From the NCBI GenBank assembly GCA_947593955.1, contig CANQDV010000004.1:1-45325 (forward strand): 45,325 nucleotides of DNA, written 5' to 3'. Each line of letters opens with the position of its first letter. Position 1 is the first letter of the stretch. Below are positions 8,073 through 16,979 of this stretch, piece after piece. The notes under the pieces were generated by a model. It saw nothing but the letters and a program-made list of their open reading frames with translations, made no database searches and was not told the origin of the DNA. Source of the stretch: an uncultured Bacilli bacterium. Its GTDB lineage: Bacteria; Bacillota_I; Bacilli_A; RF39; UBA660. The translations under genes were made by a program, and so were the position numbers.

Positions 8073-8885
8073 TTAAGCAATATTTTCCTTAAAATCAATA
8101 TTTATATTGCCTATTCCTCCTTCAATTCTTATATTCTTATTGCCAGTACCATAAGTAGTATTATTACTAACTTCTTGACCATCTATTTTTATGGAACCAA
8201 TCCCTCTAACAGGAATAATTCTATAGTCATCAATAACTCCTTCAAGCATCAAGTTAACTTCTCCTATTCCACAATCAATTTTACCATTAGAATTTATTAA
8301 AGCTTCAATAACCGTTTTTCCAACATCAGCATCTAAATCAATATACCCAAAAGAAGTATTTTTAATAGTAGTAAGTCCTACTCCACCTTCTATATTGGCA
8401 TTATTAAATTGCGAATTATTTATAGTTAATGATCCAGCTCCTTGATCAATTTCTAAGTTATTGGCAGAAATATTATTAATATCAATCTTTCCTGCCCCAT
8501 TATCTATTTCTAGATTATTTAATATAGTGCCACTTGGAATATAGATAGTTATTTCTCCACTAGAATTATTATGAAAAATCCAAGTATCTTTTTCTTCTAT
8601 TTTTAACTCGCCATTTCTTTCTTTAACTGAAAATCTCTTACTGACATTTTCTGCATCAACCATAAACTTATCTCCATCTTTTAAGATAAGATTATCTACT
8701 TTCAAATCAATAATAATATTATCAATATAAGTATATTCCTTATTGACATCTACACCATTCTTGTTTCCCAAAGAAACATTACTAAATAAAGAGATAGCCC
8801 AAAGAATTCCTCCTATAATATTAATAATTATTATACATCCCAAACAAATGGCACCAATTTTAATAATTTTGTGTGAATTACTCAT
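8073..8885 (-). CDS. Membrane-anchored DUF4097-like beta-repeat protein
   Basis: 270 aa: an N-terminal membrane helix (about 9-33), then a repetitive beta-strand domain with short units such as LEIDNGAGKIDI, LEIDQGAGSLTI, ANIEGGVGLTTI, IDLDADVGKTVI and IDCGIGEVNL. This is the pattern of DUF4097 / putative adhesin domains. The start ATG overlaps the stop of the LiaF-like gene (ATGA), so the two are translationally coupled. In Bacillota such pairs belong to envelope-stress responses of the Lia type; no sensor kinase or regulator is present here. Function inferred from family only. Confidence 0.75.
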   Translation of the reverse strand: MSNSHKIIKIGAICLGCIIIINIIGGILWAISLFSNVSLGNKNGVDVNKEYTYIDNIIIDLKVDNLILKDGDKFMVDAENVSKRFSVKERNGELKIEEKDTWIFHNNSSGEITIYIPSGTILNNLEIDNGAGKIDINNISANNLEIDQGAGSLTINNSQFNNANIEGGVGLTTIKNTSFGYIDLDADVGKTVIEALINSNGKIDCGIGEVNLMLEGVIDDYRIIPVRGIGSIKIDGQEVSNNTTYGTGNKNIRIEGGIGNINIDFKENIA

Positions 8886-9553
8886 TTTATATCAACACCA
8901 CCAAACATACAAAAAGCATCAATATATATTGTGTTCTTATTATTTTTTTCATTATTAATTTTATTGTCAACACCTCCAAATACAGATGCCGACTTTACTA
9001 AAACGTTTACATTTTTGGGTACTAATATTTTGACACCGCCAAAGATACAACTTGTTTTTATTACTACATCATTATCAAATATCGCATTACGTAAATCTAA
9101 ATCTACTCCTCCAAAAACAACATCCACATTAGCGCCTTTAAAAACATTATCAACAACTACTTTTTTTGATGCAAAAGTAGCTATATAATTATCTAAATTT
9201 TCTATTTCTACTTTTTTTATTTTGTCAGTAACACTTCTTTTAACCACATCATTAAAAATCAAAGAAATACCTATAGATACTAAAATAAATGGTACAATCA
9301 ATTTTAAAATTATTTCCAAGTTAATAATCCCTTGTATGGATAATAACAATACTAAACCGATAATAAAACCTATAAAGTACCCTAGTTTTGAACTCTTAGT
9401 AATTAGTCCTATAAAACAAGGTATGATAATAAACAAAGTCCACCATCCATCAAAAAAGATATTAATATTAGCTATACCTAAAGAATTAAGTCCTATTATT
9501 ACTCCAATTATTATTAAAACTAATCCCCATAATACTTTATTAAATTTATTCAT
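8882..9553 (-). CDS. LiaF-like membrane protein
   Basis: 223 aa. The N-terminal half has about four membrane helices (7-105). The C-terminal half is the LiaF-type beta domain with the repeated FGGVD motif: VFGGVDLDLRNA, IFGGVKILVPKNVNV, VFGGVDNKI and MFGGVDIK at the extreme C-terminus. LiaF is the membrane inhibitor of the LiaRS cell-envelope stress system in Bacillus. Here it comes second in a csaA - liaF-like - DUF4097-like operon, with the downstream gene coupled by a 4-base overlap. AAGGAGG ribosome site. No liaRS genes in the window. Confidence 0.78.
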   Translation of the reverse strand: MNKFNKVLWGLVLIIIGVIIGLNSLGIANINIFFDGWWTLFIIIPCFIGLITKSSKLGYFIGFIIGLVLLLSIQGIINLEIILKLIVPFILVSIGISLIFNDVVKRSVTDKIKKVEIENLDNYIATFASKKVVVDNVFKGANVDVVFGGVDLDLRNAIFDNDVVIKTSCIFGGVKILVPKNVNVLVKSASVFGGVDNKINNEKNNKNTIYIDAFCMFGGVDIK

Positions 9554-9575
9554 AAAGCCTCCTTAAAACATTACA

Positions 9576-9905
9576 TCAATATACTCTTTTACCATTTTCC
9601 ACATGATTATCAGTACTAAGTAATATTACTCCCCCAGGAGAAGCAACACCTAAAATTCTTACTTCACTTTTTACTTCTGATATTTTAATTGGTTCAAAAT
9701 TAATTACAGCAATTACTTGTTTATTTATTAAATCTTCCTCACGATAATACTCGGTTATTTGAGCTGATGACTTTTTAATACCTATTTCCTTACCAAAATC
9801 TATTTCTAATTTATAAGCTTTATGTCTTGCTCCTTTATTAATACTAGCACTTATAATTGTACCTACTCTCATATCAATTTTTTCAAAATCTTCTAATTTT
9901 ATCAT
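9576..9905 (-). CDS. csaA: CsaA-type tRNA-binding domain protein
   Basis: 109 aa, a single tRNA-binding OB-fold as in CsaA and in the C-terminus of methionyl-tRNA synthetase. Family residues are clear: FEKIDMRVGTI near the N-terminus, KLEIDFGKEIGIKKSSAQIT, NKQVIAVINFEP and the closing loop SEVRILGVASPGG. CsaA is a small dimeric cytoplasmic protein with proposed chaperone or export roles and tRNA affinity. Length matches the family. It heads a possible operon with the LiaF-like pair, 22 bases downstream, though their functions are not obviously linked. Confidence 0.9.
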   Translation of the reverse strand: MIKLEDFEKIDMRVGTIISASINKGARHKAYKLEIDFGKEIGIKKSSAQITEYYREEDLINKQVIAVINFEPIKISEVKSEVRILGVASPGGVILLSTDNHVENGKRVY

Positions 9906-9931
9906 TATTACACTCTTTAATCCTTTAAATT

Positions 9932-9961
9932 ATTATACTAAGTTTTATTCATATTCAACAA
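9932..9961 (-). promoter_or_regulatory. Promoter of csaA and the LiaF-like pair
   Basis: TTGTTG (9956-9961), 18 bases, TATAAT (9932-9937) on the minus strand, 26 bases before the csaA start. Confidence 0.55.
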
Positions 9962-9984
9962 GTCATATACCACATTTATTTTCA

Positions 9985-11178
9985 TTATTTTACACCAAGT
10001 ATGCAACAACATTCCACATGATAAGTATTAGGAAACATATCGGCTATAAAGAATCTTTTTACTTCATAATTAGTCATTAATGTTTTTAAATCTCTTACTA
10101 AAGTAGAAGGATTACATGAAATATAAATAATATCTTGGGGGTTAATTTGTAAAATACTATTAATACTTTTCTTATCGAGACCACTTCTAGGAGGGTCGAC
10201 AATTACTAAATCAATATTTCTAAATTCACTTATTCTATTTTCAACTTTATCACAAATAAATGATACATTATTTACTTTATTAATTTCCTTATTGTAGTTT
10301 GCATCTTCCACAGCTTCTTCTACTATTTCAATACCCACTACTTCTTTTACATAATTAGCTATAACAATACTTATAATACCTGTTCCACAATATAAATCTA
10401 AAACTTTATTATAATTTTTATTATTAATATAAGAAATAACTTGGTTAAAAATATTAGTGAATACTTCAGTATTTATTTGAAAGAAAGAATTAAGAGAAAT
10501 TCTAAACTCTCGATCTAAAACTCTATCTGACACATAACCTTTACCTTTAATTAACTTCTTATTTAAATAAATAACATCACAATTATTAAATATATTTAAG
10601 GTACTTTCTTTAGAAATATTTCCTATAATACTTAATAATATTGCATCATGACTTTTAATAATAACTTCTTTTATATCATAGCTAGATACCATATCATTTA
10701 ACTTACCTATTATTTCGTTTATTTCTTTTTTAGCAATAACACACTTTTCAATAGCAACAAGGCTTTTACTCTCTTCTTCATAATACCCTATTTTACCATC
10801 TATAACATGAAGTGTCACTTTATTACGATAATGATAAGGATGAGAACCTTCTATCCATTCTATTTCTATATCTAAACCTAAGTTTCTTTTTAGTAAATCT
10901 TGAATTTTCTCTTGTTTAAATGTTAACTGTTTTTGATATTCTAAATCGATTAATGGACATCCTCCACATTTATCACTATAAGGACACTCTCCTACTCGTT
11001 CTACTTTGTTTATATATTTTACTACTTGACCATCAAAATACTTTTTCTTATCACTCACAATTTCTACTGAAACAACATCACCAGGTAATGTCTTAGGAAC
11101 AAAAATAATTTTCCCATTTATTTTCGCCATACCTCTTGCAAAGTGATCTAATTTTTCAATTTTTACTTTATACATCAT
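9985..11178 (-). CDS. rlmD: 23S rRNA (uracil-C5)-methyltransferase, RlmD/RlmCD type
   Basis: 397 aa. An N-terminal TRAM domain (about 1-55) is followed by the iron-sulfur cluster cysteines CPYSDKCGGCP plus the later C of the ATxKEC-like segment (CVIAKKE), then a Rossmann SAM domain with VLDLYCGTGIISIVIA, VIVDPPRSGLDKK and the catalytic SCNPSTLVRD. This is the TrmA/RlmC/RlmD family, which makes m5U in 23S rRNA; in Gram-positives one enzyme (RlmCD) often modifies both U747 and U1939. I start at the third codon of the longest frame: AAGGAA lies directly against the first ATG but 6-7 bases from the one at 11178. Divergent from the germination operon. Confidence 0.92.
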   Translation of the reverse strand: MMYKVKIEKLDHFARGMAKINGKIIFVPKTLPGDVVSVEIVSDKKKYFDGQVVKYINKVERVGECPYSDKCGGCPLIDLEYQKQLTFKQEKIQDLLKRNLGLDIEIEWIEGSHPYHYRNKVTLHVIDGKIGYYEEESKSLVAIEKCVIAKKEINEIIGKLNDMVSSYDIKEVIIKSHDAILLSIIGNISKESTLNIFNNCDVIYLNKKLIKGKGYVSDRVLDREFRISLNSFFQINTEVFTNIFNQVISYINNKNYNKVLDLYCGTGIISIVIANYVKEVVGIEIVEEAVEDANYNKEINKVNNVSFICDKVENRISEFRNIDLVIVDPPRSGLDKKSINSILQINPQDIIYISCNPSTLVRDLKTLMTNYEVKRFFIADMFPNTYHVECCCILGVK

Positions 11179-11222
11179 AATCATTTCCTTATTCTTTTTT
11201 ATACCAATAATATATTTCCATC

Positions 11223-11231
11223 ATTATATCA
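11223..11231 (-). promoter_or_regulatory. Extended -10 promoter of the rRNA methyltransferase gene
   Basis: TGATATAAT on the minus strand, 45 bases before the start codon; the -35 is weak. Confidence 0.45.
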
Positions 11232-11254
11232 TAATTTTTACCTCTTATCTATTG

Positions 11255-11284
11255 TGAATAAAAAATGTTAAAAAACTAATACTA
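11255..11284 (+). promoter_or_regulatory. Possible sigma-G promoter of the ger operon
   Basis: TGAATA (11255-11260), 17 bases, AATACTA (11278-11284). This resembles the forespore sigma-G consensus (TGMATA, 17-18 bases, CATWMTA), which drives germinant receptor operons in Bacillus. The transcript leader would be only about 12 bases and would just include the GGAGGAG ribosome site (11293-11299), which is a point against it. Confidence 0.42.
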
Positions 11285-11302
11285 TAATTAACGGAGGAGA
11301 AT

Positions 11303-12724
11303 ATGAATAATCTTATACAAGATATCAAAAATAAATGTGGAAATAGTGATGATATAGTAATACGTCAAATTAAGATAAATACTAAAGAAATATACTTAAT
11401 CTTTAATGAAGTTTTATGTAGTGGAAGTGATATTAATGATTTTATATTAAAAGACTTATCTAAACTAGTATTAAGAAACAATAATAGTGATTTGTATTCT
11501 CTTATATTAAATACTATAAATGGTAATAATGTTAAAGAATTAAATAATGTTGAAGTAATTGACCATATTTTTAAGGGCTTTTGTATTATTTTAATAGATA
11601 ATAATTTTATTGCTATTGAAATGAAAGCTGATTTAGATAGAGGTATAAATAGTACTGACAGTGAAGTATCAATAGTGGGTCCTAAAGACAGTTTTAATGA
11701 AAATTTTAATACTAATTTAGGTCTTATAAGAAGAAGATTAAGAACTAATGAACTTTATTTAAAAACGATGTTTATTGGTAAATGTAGTAATACTAAAGTT
11801 GGTATTTGTTATATGAATAATATTGCTAATGATTCTTTAGTAAATGAAGTTATGAATAAATTACAACAAATTAACACTGATGGTATTATTGATTCTGGAT
11901 ATATAAGAGAAAAAATTATAAAAAAAGATCCTTTATTTCCTACCATTAATATTACTGAAAGACCAGATACTGTATCTCAAGCATTATTAGAAGGAAAAGT
12001 TGCTATCGTTGTAGATAACTCACCATATGTATTAATTATTCCTACTTTCTTTATTGATTTTCTTCATACACCTGATGATTATTATCAAAAACCAATTAAT
12101 ACTACCTTTATTAGAATAATTAGACTTTTAGCATTCATCATTGCTATTTTTTTACCAGCTTATTATGTCAGTATTACTACTCACAATACCTCTTCTATTC
12201 CTATCAATTTATTAACAAACTTTACCTCCCAACGCCTAACTGTACCCTTTCCTGCTTTTATTGAAGCATTAATTATGATAATAAGTTTTGAAATTTTAAG
12301 AGAAAGCGATACAAGAATTCCCTCAAAAATGGGAACATCAGTATCTATATTAGGAGGATTAGTTATAGGTGATGCTGCTGTAAGTGCAGGTATTATTTCT
12401 CCTATTATGATTATAGTAATTGCCATAAGTGCCATATCAGGATTAATATTTACAAACAACGCTTTAACTTCCACAATCAGATATTATCGTATTATTTTAT
12501 TAATTATTGCTACTTTCTTTGGAATATATGGGATATTTATTGGTCTTTTATTTTTAATCATTAATTTATGTAGTATTACTTCTTTTGGATTTCCTTATAT
12601 GGCTCCTTTCTCACCATTTGTCAAATCAGAAATGAAAGATGCTATTATCAAATCCAAAAAAGATAAACTCGATAAAAGAAATCCTTTACTAGCTAAGAAA
12701 AATATGATAAGAGGGCAAAAATGA
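11303..12724 (+). CDS. gerA: Spore germination protein GerA/GerKA family
   Basis: 473 aa A-subunit of a germinant receptor in the spore inner membrane. The N-terminal soluble half carries the family segment KTMFIGKCSNTKVGICYMNN and the stretch DPLFPTINITERPDTVSQAL (about 213-232), followed by EGKVAIVVDNSPYVLIIPT. The C-terminal half has the membrane helices with the conserved RLTVPFPAFIEALIM and FEILRESDTRIPSKMG. Excellent ribosome site (GGAGGAG). The stop TGA overlaps the start of the gerC gene (ATGA), and gerB follows, so this is a complete A-C-B receptor operon. Slightly shorter in the N-domain than B. subtilis GerAA (482 aa). Confidence 0.95.
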   Translation: MNNLIQDIKNKCGNSDDIVIRQIKINTKEIYLIFNEVLCSGSDINDFILKDLSKLVLRNNNSDLYSLILNTINGNNVKELNNVEVIDHIFKGFCIILIDNNFIAIEMKADLDRGINSTDSEVSIVGPKDSFNENFNTNLGLIRRRLRTNELYLKTMFIGKCSNTKVGICYMNNIANDSLVNEVMNKLQQINTDGIIDSGYIREKIIKKDPLFPTINITERPDTVSQALLEGKVAIVVDNSPYVLIIPTFFIDFLHTPDDYYQKPINTTFIRIIRLLAFIIAIFLPAYYVSITTHNTSSIPINLLTNFTSQRLTVPFPAFIEALIMIISFEILRESDTRIPSKMGTSVSILGGLVIGDAAVSAGIISPIMIIVIAISAISGLIFTNNALTSTIRYYRIILLIIATFFGIYGIFIGLLFLIINLCSITSFGFPYMAPFSPFVKSEMKDAIIKSKKDKLDKRNPLLAKKNMIRGQK

Positions 12725-13716
12725 AAATATTAAAATTATTAATTATTATTTTATTAAGTTTTAGTATGACAGGATGTGTAAGTTATATGGAATTAAATGA
12801 GTTAGGAATTATTGATATGATTGTTATTGATAAAAATAATGATAATTATATTGTAACTATTAATATGTTAATACCTAATCAAGACGATTTAGAAAATAAA
12901 GAAGTATATACAGCTAGTAATATATCTATTGATGAATGTTTAAATGATTTCTATTTAAAAACGAATAAGAAAATATCTTTTACTCATTTAGAATTAATGG
13001 CTTTAACTTCTAATATTAAACAACAAGAATATGATGAGATAATTAATTTATTTTTAAATAGAGTTGATGCTAGAAATACTTTTAGTACAATTATTGTCGA
13101 TGAACCTAGTAATATTGTAGATTATAAAGCTAAGGATATAAATGAACTAATCAATATTAATAGCGAAGAATATGGATTAGTTAGTATTAAACAGTTTGAT
13201 AGTATTATTAAAGATATTTTAGAAATGAATATAAGCTATATTCCTAAAATAAGTTTTAAAGATTCTCCTTCTATTCTAGGATATCAAAGTGTTTATAGTA
13301 GTAACAGTGATTTATCTAAAGAAGAAAGCCTAGGGTTTAATTTTATTACTAATCAAATAAAGCAATCAAAATTTAATAGCAATAATATGGGATTTAAAAT
13401 AGATACTTCAAATACGATAATAACAGTTAATAAGAATGAAATTAACATTAATATTACCTCTACTTATCAAATAACAAGTAATAATTCTAATACTCAAGAT
13501 GAACACAAAATACAAAAGATATATGAAGATGAAATCAATAACTATATTAATGATTTTATTAATAAAAATCAAAATAATTATTTTTTATCTTTAATTGAAA
13601 AATATCAAAATAATTATTATAAAAAAAATCAAAAGATAAATATTAAATATAATATTACTTTTAATTCTACTAGAATAAATAATTCTAATATAAAAGGAGG
13701 CTTTCATGAATACTAA
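12721..13716 (+). CDS. gerC: Spore germination lipoprotein, Ger(x)C family
   Basis: 331 aa. Lipoprotein signal with lipobox SMTGC (Cys19), then the GerC start YMELNELGIIDMIVID, where the family has WDxxELxxxxiVxxigiD. In receptors of this type the C-subunit is lipid-anchored on the outer face of the spore inner membrane. Rich in Asn, Ile and Lys with strong AT codon bias. The start overlaps the gerA stop by 4 bases; the 3' end overlaps gerB by 11 bases. The C-terminal region is highly diverged from Bacillus GerC proteins, but length and position fit. Confidence 0.9.
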   Translation: MKILKLLIIILLSFSMTGCVSYMELNELGIIDMIVIDKNNDNYIVTINMLIPNQDDLENKEVYTASNISIDECLNDFYLKTNKKISFTHLELMALTSNIKQQEYDEIINLFLNRVDARNTFSTIIVDEPSNIVDYKAKDINELININSEEYGLVSIKQFDSIIKDILEMNISYIPKISFKDSPSILGYQSVYSSNSDLSKEESLGFNFITNQIKQSKFNSNNMGFKIDTSNTIITVNKNEININITSTYQITSNNSNTQDEHKIQKIYEDEINNYINDFINKNQNNYFLSLIEKYQNNYYKKNQKINIKYNITFNSTRINNSNIKGGFHEY

Positions 13717-14785
13717 TAGTAAAACATCTCCCCTAGGTTTATGCTTTTTATCAACTTTTCTTTATCGCTCTTTTTATGTTATTGGTTTATTTAATATAAT
13801 TATTTCTATTTCCAAAAGTGATTCTCTTTTTAGTGTTATTATTGGAAGTATAATTGGTTTCGTTTTCTTATTTATTTATTTTTATTTAAATAATCATTTA
13901 GAAGAAAATAACATCTTTGAAAAAATAAATAAAACATTTCCCAAAGTTATATCTGACTTATTTATTGTTATACTTATTATTAGTTTTATGATAATAAGTA
14001 GTTATAATCTATATAATTTAGCTCTTTTTATTAATTATAATCTCTTAAATGATATAAGTATTATTCCTATTAGTATTTTGTTATTATTATGCATAACTTA
14101 TCTCTCTATTAAAGGAATTAATACAGTTATAAGAACAAGTGGTATTTTAATATTTATTTGGATTTTTTTAGTTATTATTTCTTTTTTAGCTCTTGTCAAT
14201 TATAGTAACCCATCGAACTTATATCCTTTTTTAGTTAATAATCCATTAAATATATTTAAAGGAGGAATATATTATGGAGTTATTTCTATTACTCCTCTTT
14301 TGATGTTATTATTAATACCTAAAAATAAAATAGAAAATAATAAAAGATATCAAAAGTATATGTTAATAACTTATATTATTAATGCTCTTTATTTTATTAT
14401 TAATTTAGTCTTGATATTATCTATTCTTGGATATAAATTTACTAATATATTAAAGTATCCTGATATTATTATTTTACAAAAGGTTTCTCTTTTAAATTTT
14501 ATCGAAAGAATTGAAGACTTATTGTCTTTTAAATTAATGTTTGATGGATTTATCTTTTTAAGTCTAGCTATAATATATATAAAAGAAGGTCTTATCAACG
14601 TCTTAAAGATAAAGTCAAATAATAAAATCATATATTTTATTAGCATTGCTATTATTATATGTTCTTTATACCTACATTTAACTAATATTGAATTTACTAT
14701 TCCCTTTATGATATCCATTTTAATAATTCATTTTTTCCTCTTAATTTTTATAAAAATTAAGAATTTCACTAATAATTCACAATAA
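13706..14785 (+). CDS. gerB: Endospore germination permease, GerB family
   Basis: 359 aa hydrophobic protein with about ten membrane helices, the B-subunit of the germinant receptor and a member of the amino acid/polyamine/organocation transporter superfamily. It binds the germinant in characterised receptors. Typical family features: the helix-break region in TM1 after TSPLGLCFLSTFLYR, YNLYNLALFINYN in the third helix, and GINTVIRTSGILIFIW. AGGAGG ribosome site lies inside the end of gerC. Followed by a strong terminator at 14822-14857. Substrate cannot be read from the sequence. Confidence 0.92.
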   Translation: MNTNSKTSPLGLCFLSTFLYRSFYVIGLFNIIISISKSDSLFSVIIGSIIGFVFLFIYFYLNNHLEENNIFEKINKTFPKVISDLFIVILIISFMIISSYNLYNLALFINYNLLNDISIIPISILLLLCITYLSIKGINTVIRTSGILIFIWIFLVIISFLALVNYSNPSNLYPFLVNNPLNIFKGGIYYGVISITPLLMLLLIPKNKIENNKRYQKYMLITYIINALYFIINLVLILSILGYKFTNILKYPDIIILQKVSLLNFIERIEDLLSFKLMFDGFIFLSLAIIYIKEGLINVLKIKSNNKIIYFISIAIIICSLYLHLTNIEFTIPFMISILIIHFFLLIFIKIKNFTNNSQ

Positions 14786-14821
14786 TATTTTATAATTAAA
14801 ATGTATTGATTTATTCAATAT

Positions 14822-14857
14822 AAAAACCTACTTAGCTCTCACCAAAGTAGGTTTTTT
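14822..14857. terminator. Bidirectional terminator between gerB and the convergent gene
   Basis: Perfect 12-bp stem AAAAACCTACTT/AAGTAGGTTTTT with an 11-base loop. It gives a T-run in both directions, fitting its place between convergent genes. Confidence 0.85.
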
Positions 14858-14863
14858 ATTTGA

Positions 14864-16201
14864 TTATTTAACAACATATTTAGCTACATTGGATTTCAAA
14901 GTTGTTATTACTGGAGTAGCTTTTTTATTAGTTGCATTAGCTAAACAAGTTTCACCTTCATAGTTTGTTTTTCCATTAGTATATGAATCACTATCAGTTG
15001 GATTCGTACATTTAACCTGTGTATCAGATACTTTGTCCATTAACCACATATTGTATTTTGTAATAGAAGTTACTGGTTCAATATTTTTATTAGTTTTATT
15101 TAAATATTGTGCCTTATCTATGGCATTAATCTCTTCTACACGAGCTAACCTTATATCTAATCCTTTATCACTTCCACCAGCACCAGTTATAGAATCTCTA
15201 ATGCTAGGTAATAATGTATTATTTAAATAGTATCCTATATTATTTTTAGAATTTTTATCGTAATTCGCGCTACCAGTTGTATCAAAAGCCATAGTTGGTA
15301 TATCAAATGTTTTATCTGAATCGTCATATAATAGTGTTACATATTCTTTATTTGTATCACTTGTTTCTGTAACATACCAATTAGATCCACCTTTTAGTGA
15401 AACATAATCACCAGCACTAAAATATGGATAAACTGGCATTATTTCCGGTCCATCAATTCCACTAGGAGGATCTGCTTCATAAGACGGTCCCTCAATAGGT
15501 GGTGAACCAGCAGTAGTTTGAGTTTGCCAATAAATGATATTTACGTTTAAACTGACCCTCATTACTCTACAAGGAATAGCAACTCCAGGGCACCAAGCCA
15601 TTCCACTAATTGGGATTTCGTTGAATATATATAGTCTTATTACATTAGACCCTCGCGGGGTAAGATGCATAGAATTCCAACTCATGGTTGGGATAGCTAC
15701 AAATCTAGTGTCTAGATTGCTAACTGTATATAAATTGCGTACAGGTCCAGTACCAGAAGTAGACGATAAAGTTGATTCATTTTTTGCAATACCACCACTT
15801 AACAGGGTTTTATAAACTACACTATTACTTTCAATCCTTGCAAGTTGGTAAGATGCAGTTTTACTATTTATAGTTGCTGTACATTGTGCACCATAACTGC
15901 CCGCACTAATTAATACATCCATACTCACCTTTACAGTAGCATATCCTGATGATGGACTATCTTGAGAAACACTAGAACTTTTGGATAAAATATTAACATA
16001 TGTACTTGAAGAAGTACTACAACTCAAAGATACAGTCATATCATTACCACTACCACCAGATGGTGAAGAAGTAGCTGTAGCACCAACTTCAACAGATGCA
16101 GATAAAGCGGCATAACCTAACGACATTATAGTTATAAATACAATAATGGATAATGTTACAATTACTTCTCTATTAATTTTAAAAATATTACGTAATTTCA
16201 T
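14864..16201 (-). CDS. Secreted or membrane-anchored surface protein of unknown function
   Basis: 445 aa. A basic N-terminus and one hydrophobic helix (about 15-37, ending SLGYAALSA) act as signal or anchor. Residues 50-240 are Ser/Thr/Gly-rich beta-type sequence with scattered cysteines (CSTSS, QCTAT, WCPGVAIPCRV). A Pro-rich linker (PPIEGPSYEADPPSG) leads to a C-terminal module, about 265-440, with GDYVSLKGGSNWYVTE, IGYYLNNTLLPSIRDSI, LDIRLARVEEIN, YNMWLMD and two late cysteines, probably a ligand-binding or decoration domain. I cannot name the family. G+C is visibly above the neighbours (38-47% in several 60-base blocks; it includes CCCTCGCGGGG), suggesting transfer or different selection. 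Own promoter; AGGATGGTGAT ribosome site. Confidence 0.8.
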   Translation of the reverse strand: MKLRNIFKINREVIVTLSIIVFITIMSLGYAALSASVEVGATATSSPSGGSGNDMTVSLSCSTSSSTYVNILSKSSSVSQDSPSSGYATVKVSMDVLISAGSYGAQCTATINSKTASYQLARIESNSVVYKTLLSGGIAKNESTLSSTSGTGPVRNLYTVSNLDTRFVAIPTMSWNSMHLTPRGSNVIRLYIFNEIPISGMAWCPGVAIPCRVMRVSLNVNIIYWQTQTTAGSPPIEGPSYEADPPSGIDGPEIMPVYPYFSAGDYVSLKGGSNWYVTETSDTNKEYVTLLYDDSDKTFDIPTMAFDTTGSANYDKNSKNNIGYYLNNTLLPSIRDSITGAGGSDKGLDIRLARVEEINAIDKAQYLNKTNKNIEPVTSITKYNMWLMDKVSDTQVKCTNPTDSDSYTNGKTNYEGETCLANATNKKATPVITTLKSNVAKYVVK

Positions 16202-16233
16202 ATCATCACCATCCTATCATTCTTATAATATAT

Positions 16234-16262
16234 ATTATACATTTAATTATTTATTTTTGCAA
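16234..16262 (-). promoter_or_regulatory. Promoter of the secreted protein gene
   Basis: TTGCAA (16257-16262), 17 bases, TATAAT (16234-16239), minus strand. A 14-base palindrome ATGAATAAATTCAT (16264-16277) lies next to the -35 and could be an operator. Confidence 0.6.
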
Positions 16263-16286
16263 TATGAATAAATTCATTATTTATAA

Positions 16287-16979
16287 TTATAAGGATTTGA
16301 CAATATTTCTTATCTTTTTTATTACCTTCTTTTCAATTCGTGATATATATGATTGACTAATACCTAATAAATTTGCTACATCCTTTTGAGTCATCTCTTG
16401 ACCTGTTATTAAACCATATCTTAAAACCATTATTTCCCTATCTCGTGGATCTAATTTATTTATTTCATCGATAACAATTTTTTTATCTATATCATCTTCT
16501 AATCCTTTAGTTACAATATCAGGATCGGTTCCTAAAATATCCTCTAAGTGCAATTCATTTCCTTCGGGATCATAACTTAATGATTCATCAAAACTAACTT
16601 CCGTTCTAACTTTTTTATTTTTCCTTAAATACATAAGTATTTCATTATCAATACATCTGGATGCATAAGTTGCTAACTTAATATTTTTATCCATACTGTA
16701 GGTTTTTATACCTTTTATAAGTCCTATTGTACCAATACTAACTAAATCTTCTAAATCAACTTTAGTATTCTCATATTTCTTTGCTAAAAAAACAACTAAC
16801 CTTAAATTATGTTCTATCAATTTATCCCTAGCCGTTAAATCACCATCATTAGATAACATCAAATAATACTCTTCCATATCTTTTGATAGGGGCTCTGGTA
16901 ATTTATCAGTTGCTCCTACATAAAATAAAACACTACTTCTTTCTAATATTTCCCCTATTATTAATAAAATACTTATCAT
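16287..16979 (-). CDS. sigE: Sporulation sigma factor, sigma-E
   Basis: 230 aa, the early mother-cell sigma factor. It aligns along its length with B. subtilis sigma-E: LPEPLSKDMEEYYL, ARDKLIEHNLRLVVFLAKKYEN (region 2.1), IKLATYASRCIDNEILMYLR (2.3-2.4), VSFDESLSYDPEGNELHLED (region 3) and TQKDVANLLGISQSYISRIE (4.2). A hydrophobic pro-peptide precedes VLFYVGATDKLP; by comparison with B. subtilis, SpoIIGA would cleave near Phe19-Tyr20, so the pro-region is shorter (about 19 rather than 27 residues). It overlaps spoIIGA by 4 bases (ATGA) and has an AGGAGG site inside it. sigG, the usual third gene, is not adjacent. Sigma-K is excluded by the SpoIIGA partner and the pro-sequence. Confidence 0.96.
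   Translation of the reverse strand: MISILLIIGEILERSSVLFYVGATDKLPEPLSKDMEEYYLMLSNDGDLTARDKLIEHNLRLVVFLAKKYENTKVDLEDLVSIGTIGLIKGIKTYSMDKNIKLATYASRCIDNEILMYLRKNKKVRTEVSFDESLSYDPEGNELHLEDILGTDPDIVTKGLEDDIDKKIVIDEINKLDPRDREIMVLRYGLITGQEMTQKDVANLLGISQSYISRIEKKVIKKIRNIVKSL

Noticed and set aside
8743..9566. Several plus-strand open frames opposite the LiaF-like and DUF4097-like genes
   Set aside because: They are shadows of repetitive AT-rich coding sequence, without ribosome sites; the minus-strand genes match known families.
16287..16979. Reading this sigma factor as sigma-K
   Set aside because: The pro-sequence, the overlap with spoIIGA and the VSFDE-PxGNEL region fit sigma-E.
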